Assembly (NCBI GenBank): GCA_964410485.1 | Contig: CAYPHJ010000188.1 | Location: 1-5,327 of the forward strand | Reading direction: 5' to 3' | DNA: 5,327 nucleotides | Origin: CAYPHJ01 sp964410485 | GTDB lineage: Bacteria; Desulfobacterota; Binatia; UBA9968 | Shown: positions 1 to 5,260 of the stretch, in pieces | Position numbering within the stretch: position 1 is the first letter of the stretch | Layout of the letters: the number at the start of each line of letters is the position of its first letter | Translations under genes and position numbers: made by a program | Notes under the pieces: model-generated | Seen by the model: the letters and a program-made list of their open reading frames with translations, nothing else | What the model was told of the DNA's origin: nothing | The model's database searches: none

Positions 1-324
1 ATTCTCACAGCCCCTGTAACTCGATAAACGGAAACGCTGCCCAAATCGGGGCCCGTGCGTGGGGGCTGGGGGTCTACCATCGGAATTTGCAGGTGACAGA
101 GCAGGAGAGCTTAAGGTATAAGTGATCCTGACGAGGGTGTGGCTCTTGGGGTCAGTGGCCTGTTCATTCAGGTTCGCTATAGCCTGAAATGTCGCCCTCG
201 TCACCTGCATCATCCGAGGGGTCGACCGGGATGGTGCCATATTCTCTCACCAGAATACGTGGCTCTGTAAGTAGACGAGACCGAAGGATGATGGATCGAT
301 CTTGTTTACGGGAGGAGGAGCTAC
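1..324 (+). other. Gene-free structured leader, possible IS110 left end
   Basis: I recognise no protein here. The stretch has unusually strong inverted repeats. Bases 130-139 pair with 193-202 in a 10-bp stem (one G-T pair), enclosing a second stem-loop in which 167-172 pair with 183-188 around a 10-base loop. A perfect 10-base alternative pairing links 88-97 with 200-209, so two folds compete. At 310-320 a purine-rich GGGAGGAGGAG lies just before a GTG at 325 that opens an IS110-like frame. In IS110 elements the non-coding end upstream of the transposase encodes a bridge RNA with internal loops. The position and structure here fit a degraded version of that, but this is inference: I cannot see the element's ends or its core dinucleotides. 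Confidence 0.3.
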
Positions 325-394
325 GTGTCAGAAGAAAACTCATTAGAGCTCAGGGTCAGTGTGGACGTTGGATATCGTCGTCACAGTGCATCGC
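325..394 (+). pseudogene. IS110-like transposase N-terminus, truncated
   Basis: A GTG at 325, preceded by a very strong ribosome binding site (310-320), opens a frame reading VSEENSLELRVSVDVGYRRH and then a few more residues. The V-D-V-G segment followed by a basic pair and H-S resembles the start of the DEDD RuvC-like domain of some IS110-family transposases, where the Asp is the first metal ligand. Homology stops at about 385-394, where the sequence becomes RAYT coding sequence in another frame; the open frame itself runs on to a stop at 475-477. A complete IS110 transposase is over 300 residues, so at most the first 25 or so survive. The family call rests on this short motif plus the start signal and could be wrong. 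Confidence 0.35.
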
Positions 395-872
395 TGTCTG
401 GTCTACATCGATCTGAACATGATTCGTGCCGGTGTGGTCAACCATCCATCCAAATGGGTGCACAGCGGTTATCGTGAAATTCAGAAGCCGGCATAACGCG
501 GCCGGTTCCAATCGTCCCAGTCGTCCCACCGCTGCGCTTGGTTCCACCCGTAAACGGCCAAGCGACAGAAAACAAACCGCGGAACGCTCAAACGAGATGA
601 CGGAGTTTCAACGAGCACATCGCCAATGGGTCGACGAAGCGCTTGAGGTCGGGCGCAGAGTGCGAGAGAATCGCTGGTCGGAAGCGATTGCGGTTGGGAG
701 TTTGGAGTTTGTCGCTAATGTGAAAAATGAACCTGGATTCAAAGCGCTGCATCGAGAAGTTGACCACATTGATGGAGCGTATGCGTTGCGCGAACGAGGA
801 GAGGCTTACGACCGCGATTTTGACAGCAAAAGCGAGCCGCTAAGGCTAGAAAACACTGTTCCCTGGTGTTGA
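389..872 (+). pseudogene. RAYT transposase C-terminal remnant (copy A)
   Basis: Two blocks match the C-terminal half of REP-associated tyrosine transposases (Y1/IS200-like fold), which act on REP hairpins. Block 1 (389-493) reads HRCLVYIDLNMIRAGVVNHP and then SKWVHSGYREIQKP before a TAA; the Y-I-D-L-N-M-x-R-A-G-V-V motif is diagnostic. Block 2 (about 600-869), in another frame, reads EFQRAHRQWVDEAL, RWSEAIAVGSLEFV, HREV, YALRERGEAY and LRLENT, which is the usual RAYT tail. About 100 bases of REP-like DNA replace the roughly 16 residues that normally join the blocks. The N-terminal half, with the HUH motif and catalytic Tyr, is missing and IS110-like sequence takes its place. The gene is dead. 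An ATG at 597 could start block 2 alone, but I see no reason to believe it is translated. Confidence 0.8.
491..596 (+). repeat. REP-like insert inside RAYT copy A
   Basis: This sequence interrupts the RAYT coding relic. Its core (530-563) matches 1904-1937 at 29 of 34 positions by hand alignment; both contain CGCTGCGCTT, then GTTC, then CGGCCAAGC. The core can fold: 536-541 (GCTTGG) pairs with 558-563 (CCAAGC), with an inner CCGT/ACGG pairing at the loop. Sequences of this type are the usual companions of RAYT genes, normally flanking the gene rather than lying inside it. The insert ends where the RAYT C-terminal block resumes at about 597. Confidence 0.6.
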
Positions 873-1073
873 AGACACTGAGTCTGCAGAGACATAGCAT
901 GGTCCGATCCAATGTTTTTAAACTACCCGGGCCAGCGGCCGACAGCTGCTGGGAAGTCGATCATTTCATAACGAAAGCTGAAGCCAGGAACGCCAGGTTC
1001 CGCTGTCCTAGCCAATGGCGGAATGAAAACTCTGTGTTTTCTGCGCGGCGGAAATTGCCACAGGTCCGCAAAA
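873..1073. other. Spacer without a recognised gene
   Basis: I see no gene between the RAYT relic and vapC. Small hairpins are present: CCAGC/GGTGC-type pairing near 930-950, GGAAC/GTTCC around a five-base loop near 987-1001, and GAAAAC (1025-1030) with GTTTTC (1036-1041). The last lies about 30 bases beyond the vapC stop on the minus strand, but it is AT-rich and lacks a convincing U tract, so I do not call it a terminator. Confidence 0.4.
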
Positions 1074-1475
1074 TCAGTTTTTTATTTCCGCTGGTATGAT
1101 ATCGGTAGTTGAAAAATCCTCCCCCTTGAACAGGAGCGGCAACCCCGTCGCTTTTGCCAGTGCATACGAAAAACAGTCGCCGTAGTTGAGTCCCGCTTTT
1201 TGTCGGCCTTTGCCGTAGCGAGCGTAGGCTTCGCGTGCAAGCTCGGCCTGCTGTGGCGTGAAACTTTCGATCTGAAAGCCGGCCTCCTGAATGAGTTTGT
1301 CGACTATGCGCGCGGCTCTGGCGCCGTGCCGGTTGAGCATCACGATATTGACTTCAAGGAGGGTAGCCGCGGAAATCAGCGGCGGATCGGCCTCGGCAAT
1401 GGCCTCTGCATACAGGGCCGCATCAGATTCCCTGCCGAGGATTGCAATCAGTGCAGACGCATCCACGACGATCAT
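1074..1475 (-). CDS. vapC: VapC-type PIN-domain ribonuclease toxin
   Basis: This 133-residue protein is a PIN-domain endoribonuclease of the VapC class, which typically inhibits translation by cutting tRNA or rRNA once its antitoxin is degraded. The acidic active-site positions are visible: D5 in the opening MIVVDASALIAIL, E41 in LLEVNIV, D100 in LNYGDCFSYALA, and D120/D125 in FKGEDFSTTDI. The length is normal for the family and I see no disruption. The start ATG overlaps the vapB stop in an ATGA (1472-1475), so translation of the two is coupled. The RNA target cannot be read from the sequence. The pair is the only complete gene set between the RAYT relics, consistent with carriage on accessory DNA. 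Confidence 0.93.
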   Translation of the reverse strand: MIVVDASALIAILGRESDAALYAEAIAEADPPLISAATLLEVNIVMLNRHGARAARIVDKLIQEAGFQIESFTPQQAELAREAYARYGKGRQKAGLNYGDCFSYALAKATGLPLLFKGEDFSTTDIIPAEIKN

Positions 1476-1723
1476 TGCGGTAGCCCATGCTTGTCGTACA
1501 ACATCTCATCGGGTGCACGGCGGTCGAGCACAGGCAATCGACTGCATTGCTGTCCGATCTTCAAAAGCCTTTCGGCGAGTGCCTTCGGGTTGTGCCGCCT
1601 CCGCAAGCGTTCAAGACGTTCTGTCACCGCGCGGTCCACAGCCTCGGCAATTGTCTCGCCCGCGATCCGGGCAAGCTCTTTCGCGCGGCGGTGAGTATTC
1701 TCGCTTTTAATATTCATTCCCAT
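1472..1723 (-). CDS. vapB: VapB-type antitoxin, Rv0623/PSK-factor family
   Basis: This 83-residue protein is the cognate antitoxin. The N-terminal half (MNIK, then RRAKELARIAGETIAEAV and a basic helix to about residue 43) is typical of the PSK-type (Rv0623-like) DNA-binding antitoxins. The C-terminal tail (LPVLDRRAPDEMLYDKHGLP) is the conserved segment that normally wraps the PIN domain and blocks its active site. A GGAG lies seven bases before the ATG at 1723. A second ATG two codons later is possible but has poorer spacing. It should bind vapC protein and repress its own promoter at the palindrome just upstream. Both genes appear intact. Confidence 0.92.
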   Translation of the reverse strand: MGMNIKSENTHRRAKELARIAGETIAEAVDRAVTERLERLRRRHNPKALAERLLKIGQQCSRLPVLDRRAPDEMLYDKHGLPQ

Positions 1724-1736
1724 GCCCGAACTCCAA

Positions 1737-1767
1737 AGGTATAAGATAGGAAACTTTATACCTCAAG
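1737..1767 (-). promoter_or_regulatory. vapBC promoter with palindromic operator
   Basis: Reading toward vapB on the minus strand, TTGAGG (1766-1761) is a -35 candidate. After a 17-base spacer comes TATACC (1743-1738) as a -10 candidate. A perfect inverted repeat, AGGTATAA (1737-1744) and TTATACCT (1756-1763) with an 11-base gap, covers the -10 and the edge of the -35. A dimeric antitoxin, or VapBC complex, bound here would block RNA polymerase, which is the usual autoregulation of such operons. The predicted transcript leader before the ATG at 1723 is very short. Confidence 0.6.
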
Positions 1768-1796
1768 CAGTGTTTCTGCAAGGCTATCACGATCTT

Positions 1797-1841
1797 GGTG
1801 AAAAGTAAGTCTAAGGGACAAGCGATGCCATGAGCAAACCG
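1797..1841 (+). repeat. RAYT leader and start repeat, left copy
   Basis: This 45-base stretch matches 5215-5260 at 37 of 46 aligned columns, by hand, with one gap. It covers the leader and first codons of a RAYT gene. The shared core is AGCGATGCC, with similar sequence TCTAAG.GAC upstream and GAGC.AACCG downstream. In this copy the third codon is TGA where the right copy has CGA, so translation would stop after two residues. Confidence 0.65.
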
Positions 1842-2178
1842 AATCGTAAAGATTCGTTCAAAGAGTCTGCCCTGAGCCCGCCGAAAGGTTCAAGCCGTTC
1901 AATCGCTGCGCTTCGTTCAAGCCGTCAGCGGCCAAGCCGCGGTTCAATGGTTTAAGGGTTCAAAAGTTCAACGTGACTAAGACTTGGGGGATCATGACAA
2001 AGCCATTCCTACTAACGTTTGCGCGCGAAATCGTCGCCGGTATTTGCATTGGGTTGTCGAAGCAAAGAAGAGGTTTGGTTTCTCCGTGCTGAACTATATG
2101 GTTACTTCCAACCATGTCCACCTTTTAGTCGGGACGCCAAAGGGGCTGGTGTCTAGGCTTTCGTATTGCTATGGCTAG
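1825..2178 (+). pseudogene. RAYT transposase N-terminal remnant (copy B)
   Basis: This is the N-terminal half of a REP-associated tyrosine transposase. The ATG at 1825 is followed by CCA TGA, a nonsense codon in place of the CGA in the related copy at 5244. After AACCG (1841) the sequence leaves the RAYT and enters REP-like repeats. RAYT coding resumes near 1990 as HDKA, shifts frame to FLLTFAR (2006-2026), then shifts back to RNRRRYLHWVVEAKKRFG and LNYMVTSNHVHLLV. The two shifts, between about 2001 and 2030, compensate each other. The H-V-H (2113-2121) is the HUH metal-binding motif of the Y1 fold. Recognisable homology ends near 2135, before the catalytic Tyr, so no active enzyme can be made. 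Confidence 0.8.
1856..1971 (+). repeat. REP-like cluster with seven GTTCAA units
   Basis: GTTCAA occurs at 1856, 1888, 1897, 1915, 1942, 1958 and 1966, at irregular spacing. Bases 1904-1937 match the insert at 530-563 at 29 of 34 positions. GCGG/CCGC around 1928-1941 can form a short stem with loop CCAAG. The segment near 1870-1888 (CCCTGAGC, then CGCCGAAAGG) resembles a dispersed bacterial repeat of the CCCTGAGC-TTGTCGAAGG type. The cluster lies exactly where 10-15 N-terminal codons of RAYT copy B are missing. Confidence 0.6.
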
Positions 2179-2193
2179 GTCGTGCGATAGCGG

Positions 2194-2316
2194 ATGACGC
2201 GAAACCCAAGGGTTGAAGACGCCGGAGCATTTTACCATGTGATCTGCCGTGGGAACCAGCGCCAGGCGATATTCCGAAGCAGAGAGCATACCCTTTGGGA
2301 TCAAATCTTTTGTTAA
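2194..2316 (+). pseudogene. N-terminus of a second RAYT/Y1 transposase type
   Basis: An ATG at 2194 opens a 40-codon frame beginning MTRNPRVEDAGAFYHVICRG and continuing NQRQAIF. The pattern R-x-E-x-x-G-A-x-Y-H-V-x-x-R-G-N-x-R-x-x-I-F is the standard start of another Y1/IS200-like (RAYT) transposase group, distinct from the M-P-R-A-N-R-H-F type of copies B and C. Similarity ends around residue 30 and the frame closes at TAA 2314-2316. The HUH motif and catalytic Tyr are absent, so only a truncated remnant remains, about 60 bases after the end of copy B. Confidence 0.75.
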
Positions 2317-2369
2317 CAGTTGAGCTTCGGAGTTACTCGGCGGAGCTCTGTTGAATGAGTCCAACTTGA

Positions 2370-2573
2370 TCAGGTGCGGCATTTATTTAGGGCGTCAAAG
2401 GCGAGCTCGGCAACAAAGCGTAGTATCGTGGACTCGACTAGCTTTTTGCTAGCATCCGTATGGTCGCCCGCGGTGCGCGTCTCCACTCTAAGCTTCACGT
2501 AAATCCGTTCAAGTAACCGTTGCGCTGTGCTCCGGCTGATGCCGAGGATCATCGTGGGATCGATGGAGCCACA
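2370..2573 (-). pseudogene. LuxR-type (GerE) helix-turn-helix fragment
   Basis: On the minus strand the frame reads DPTMILGISRSTAQRLLERI and then YVKLRVETRTA. This closely follows the second half of the LuxR/GerE DNA-binding domain (typically I-L-G-I-S-x-R-T-x-x-x-H-L-x-R-I-Y-x-K-L-x-V-x-T-R-T-A). The first helix is poorly preserved. Upstream, the same frame is cut by a TAG at 2574-2576 and is open again back to 2756, but I do not recognise that part. The residues after the domain (about 30) do not resemble a usual LuxR C-terminus. It is most likely a decayed regulator with no sensor domain. A small regulator starting at the ATG at 2552 would lack the first helix. Confidence 0.55.
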
Positions 2574-2599
2574 CTAAATTAACTTAACGGATCGTCGCC

Positions 2600-2628
2600 T
2601 TGACAAAAGAAGACCAGGCCAATACGTT
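2600..2628 (+). promoter_or_regulatory. Candidate sigma-70 promoter for the Bug-cyclodeaminase pair
   Basis: A perfect TTGACA (2600-2605) is followed after 17 bases by TACGTT (2623-2628), a weak -10 box. Transcription would start near 2635, leaving a leader of about 110 bases that can form small hairpins such as GGTT/AACC and CCGA/TCGG. No operator is evident. The -35 is convincing and the -10 is not. Confidence 0.35.
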
Positions 2629-2742
2629 GTGCTGGTTGGAAAACCGGAACCGATTTCGGTCAGAATAAAAGCGCCGCGGCACTCTACATCCGCCGTGCGG
2701 ACAGAGAAGTCGCGATCAATGCGTTTAAGGGAGATATTTCCG

Positions 2743-3813
2743 ATGGTCAGGCGCACCTCTCAGCCGATAGTTTATTTGTTAACATTTCTTGCCATTTTTG
2801 TTGCGAACATAGCTAGTGCCAATACTCTGTGGGCCAGCTCGATTTTTAAAGGTAAGACGATGCGCATGATTGTGCCTTTTGCCCCTGGCGGAGGCACAGA
2901 TGTATTTGCCCGGTTGGTGGCGCGCAATTGGGGTCGCCATATAGACGGGCAGCCGAACTTTGTGGTTCTGAACATGACGGGTGCAGGGGGCACGATCGGC
3001 TTCAATCATCTATATCACAGGGCCAAAGGTGATCCCCTGACGGTTGGCGTGGCGTCGGCGGGAATTGTTCAGCGACAGTTAGTCAAGTTTGAAGGTGTCC
3101 GATATGACCTCCGTGAGATGCCGCTCATCGGAAACTCTGGGGAAAGCTTATTTCTCTATGCTCGCAGCGACTTTGGAGTAAAAACGGTGCTGGATCTTAA
3201 AAAGTTCGGGAGGCCCGTTGTCATGGGTGCAACGAGCCGTGGAGCGGTGGGAGATTCAGCAATGAAAATTGCTTTGGACATCTTTCGCATCGAGAATAAA
3301 CCCCTCTATGGTTTCCCCGGTTTTTCGGCAGTCCGTCCTGCTCTACTGAGAGGCGAAGTCGATGTGACCATTGATGAGCCCATCAACTATATGCCTATAT
3401 ATAAGTCCCTCGAGGAAGAGAAGACCGTTGTAATTCTTTTCCAGATGGGGCTCTTGGGTTCCGGCGGAAACATCGTGCGCGATCCGATCGTGCCCGACAT
3501 GCCCACGGTCGCTGAGGTCTATACTAAGCTTGTTGGCGCCCTCACGAGTGACCAGCTTGAGCGCCTCAGCGCCATCGCAGCGCTGAGGTCTTTCGGCCGG
3601 TCGATATATTTGCCCCCAGGCGCTCCCAAAGAAGCAGTTGTGGAGCTCCGCAATAGCTTTATGAAGATGCATGAAGATCCTCGTTTCATTGCGGACTTCA
3701 AGAAAATGGCGGCCGGCGTTCCGGCTCCAGAGGCGGTCCCGGGCGCCCAGGGCGAAGCGTCACTGCGAAAACTACTGGCGGTTTCCCCCGATATTGTCGA
3801 ACTTTTGAAATAG
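2743..3813 (+). CDS. Bug/TctC-family periplasmic solute-binding protein
   Basis: This 356-residue exported protein belongs to the Bug/TctC family, periplasmic receptors that capture carboxylates or related small organic molecules, usually for a tripartite tricarboxylate transporter. I chose the ATG at 2743 because AAGGGAG lies nine bases upstream and it gives a clean signal peptide: basic MVRRTS, a hydrophobic core to about residue 21, and an A-S-A cleavage site at residues 24-26. An in-frame ATG at 2719 is an alternative. Family hallmarks are MIVPFAPGGGTDVFARLVAR (residues 42-61), the G-A-G-G of NMTGAGG (77-83), the MGATSRGAVGD loop (161-171), and YLPPGAPKEAV (289-299) before the C-terminal helices. 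No TctA or TctB genes are in the window, so it may be an orphan receptor. The ligand cannot be deduced; the downstream cyclodeaminase-like gene hints at an amino-acid-derived compound. Confidence 0.88.
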   Translation: MVRRTSQPIVYLLTFLAIFVANIASANTLWASSIFKGKTMRMIVPFAPGGGTDVFARLVARNWGRHIDGQPNFVVLNMTGAGGTIGFNHLYHRAKGDPLTVGVASAGIVQRQLVKFEGVRYDLREMPLIGNSGESLFLYARSDFGVKTVLDLKKFGRPVVMGATSRGAVGDSAMKIALDIFRIENKPLYGFPGFSAVRPALLRGEVDVTIDEPINYMPIYKSLEEEKTVVILFQMGLLGSGGNIVRDPIVPDMPTVAEVYTKLVGALTSDQLERLSAIAALRSFGRSIYLPPGAPKEAVVELRNSFMKMHEDPRFIADFKKMAAGVPAPEAVPGAQGEASLRKLLAVSPDIVELLK

Positions 3814-3843
3814 GCGGAGTGCCGCTCAAGAAAGGCTGAAATT

Positions 3844-4923
3844 ATGCTGCTTTTAAGTAACGAAGAGATCGAACAGATACTCCCGGTGGATGCATGTTTG
3901 GACGTGCTCGAGAACTCTTACCGCGATCTCGGAAGCGGAAAAGCGGCAACTGTGCCTCGTTACGACGTTTTGTCTCCCATTGGTAATAACCGCATGTACG
4001 AGTATAAGACGATGAGCGGAGTATTTCCCCGCGAGAGAATAGCAGCGCTTCGCCTCAATTCCAGTGTGGTGCATTGGTATGAAAAGGCGGGAGGAGTCCG
4101 CAAAGACAAACTGCCATTGGCGGGCGGAGACCGCTACGTTGGATTGGTGATGCTTTTTAGCACTGAGACCGGGGAACCGTTAGCGATATTTCCGGACGGG
4201 TTTGTACAGAAGATGCGTGTTGCAGGCGCAGATGCGATCGCTGCACGCTATCTTGCCCGGCAGGACTCGAAGATCATGGCCCTTCTCGGCACGGGCTGGC
4301 AGGCCAGCGCCCATCTTTTAACCTGTTGTGCGGTTCTGAAGTTCGATTCCGTGAAAGTTTACAGCCCCACCCTGGAGAACCGGGCTCGTTTCGTCAAGGA
4401 GATGCAGGAAAAAGTTTCGGCGCGCCTTGTAGCCGCCGATACCGTGGAAGGCGCCCTGGAAGGCGCTGACGTTATTATTTGCGCAACCAATTCACTTTCG
4501 CCCCTTTTTTCTGGAAGTCTTCTCCGGCCTGGGACGCATGTTTCGTGTGTCAAACGTTGTGAATTAGACGATACCACCTATCAGAGGGCGCGACCGCTCG
4601 TTATCCACTGGTGGCAAGCCAAACCCGTCTACAATGTACTCGAGGTGGATCCTAGTACGATTCCAGATTTGACCGATGGTTTTCGCCATCCGCTCAAGGG
4701 CGAAGTTCTAGACAACTGGGACGATCTCCCCACCCTGCCTCAACTGGTCAACGGCGAAATTCCGGGCCGAGAGAGCCCGGACGCAATAAGTTGTTTCTGC
4801 AACAATGTTGGCATTGGGCTTCAATTTGCCGCTGTGGGATGCGAGGTCTTGCGCCGGGCACATGAGGCAAGGGTAGGTCGGGAGCTACCAACAGACTGGT
4901 TTCTCGAAAATGTCCATCCATAG
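3844..4923 (+). CDS. Ornithine cyclodeaminase/mu-crystallin family protein
   Basis: This 359-residue protein has the ornithine cyclodeaminase/mu-crystallin fold, whose members use NAD(P)(H) for cyclodeamination, or oxidation or reduction of amino acids and imines. Visible features are the substrate-site equivalents R39, K55 (YEYKTMSG) and R125 (QKMRVAGADA); the Rossmann motif LLGTGWQA (148-154); ICATNS (212-217), the strand end facing the cofactor; and the C-terminal CNNVGIGLQFAAVG (319-332). The loop that carries the catalytic Asp in true ornithine cyclodeaminases is shortened here to VKRCELDD (236-243), so ornithine to proline conversion is doubtful. The family includes members annotated as tyramine oxidase subunit B, which I consider possible but unproven. 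A GAAAGG about eight bases before the ATG, and the 30-base gap after the Bug gene, suggest one operon. Confidence 0.85.
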   Translation: MLLLSNEEIEQILPVDACLDVLENSYRDLGSGKAATVPRYDVLSPIGNNRMYEYKTMSGVFPRERIAALRLNSSVVHWYEKAGGVRKDKLPLAGGDRYVGLVMLFSTETGEPLAIFPDGFVQKMRVAGADAIAARYLARQDSKIMALLGTGWQASAHLLTCCAVLKFDSVKVYSPTLENRARFVKEMQEKVSARLVAADTVEGALEGADVIICATNSLSPLFSGSLLRPGTHVSCVKRCELDDTTYQRARPLVIHWWQAKPVYNVLEVDPSTIPDLTDGFRHPLKGEVLDNWDDLPTLPQLVNGEIPGRESPDAISCFCNNVGIGLQFAAVGCEVLRRAHEARVGRELPTDWFLENVHP

Positions 4924-5214
4924 AGCAGCGGGCATTCAGGCTAGCATGAGACATATGGAAGAGACTGAACTCAAACGAGTCTTGCCGCTCCCAGGAGCCG
5001 ACCGCCTAGAATCATTCGACTGAGAATCGAGCCCGCACCAGCAAGAGAAATTCCGTTGCTCGCACGAGTGCGTATTCCGCTGAAACTGAGCTGCCGGTTC
5101 AAGGGCCTCTGGTTGGGGGCTCCCCCTCCGGGGTCGGACCAAGGCAACGTCTTGATTTAACAACGTAAGGAAGCATAAAACGCATCGTTCAAGAGCTTAG
5201 CGGTGGCTTTTGAA
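4924..5214 (+). other. Gene-free spacer after the cyclodeaminase
   Basis: I see no convincing gene in this stretch. It contains a G/C-rich block at 5111-5140 in which GGGGG (5115-5119) can pair with CCCCC (5122-5126), or CCCC (5123-5126) with GGGG (5130-5133), giving mutually exclusive hairpins. The T-rich run expected of an intrinsic terminator does not follow. A near-palindrome CGCAC-GA-GTGCG lies near 5060-5072. One GTTCAAG unit near 5186 precedes the RAYT leader repeat. Confidence 0.4.
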
Positions 5215-5260
5215 GCTGAAAAGAAACCTCTAAGAGACCAGCGATGCCGCGAGCCAACCG
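5215..5260 (+). repeat. RAYT leader and start repeat, right copy
   Basis: This is the partner of 1797-1841, in the same orientation, with 37 of 46 aligned columns identical by hand. It includes the leader and first codons of RAYT copy C. The third codon here is CGA, the intact state. The two copies bracket about 3.4 kb containing the second Y1 relic, the LuxR fragment, and the Bug and cyclodeaminase genes. Confidence 0.65.

Noticed and set aside
1..330. Group II intron RNA
   Set aside because: I saw no domain V-like hairpin and no reverse transcriptase or maturase frame nearby.
189..416. 75-codon plus-strand frame
   Set aside because: The translation is compositionally odd and resembles no family; the strong ribosome binding site inside it serves the GTG at 325 in another frame.
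426..596. N-terminal extension of the frame that contains the RAYT tail
   Set aside because: This part overlaps block 1 of the RAYT in a different frame and the REP-like insert, so it is not a natural protein segment.
1200..1710. Long plus-strand open frames opposite vapB and vapC
   Set aside because: They are antisense shadows of two well-supported genes, and their translations (Ser/Arg/Ala-rich) match no family I know.
1856..1971. CRISPR array from the GTTCAA units
   Set aside because: Units are only six bases and irregularly spaced (8-32 bases), with no spacer-sized unique segments and no cas genes.
2629..2742. Longer N-terminus of the Bug protein from the ATG at 2629
   Set aside because: It would bury the signal peptide 38 residues inside the protein; the ATG at 2743 has a better-placed ribosome binding site.
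3343..3701. Minus-strand frames within the Bug gene
   Set aside because: They are shadows of the receptor gene, with no recognisable motif or start signal.
5111..5140. Intrinsic terminator of the Bug-cyclodeaminase pair
   Set aside because: The G/C hairpins have very small loops and no T run follows; it also lies about 190 bases after the stop codon.
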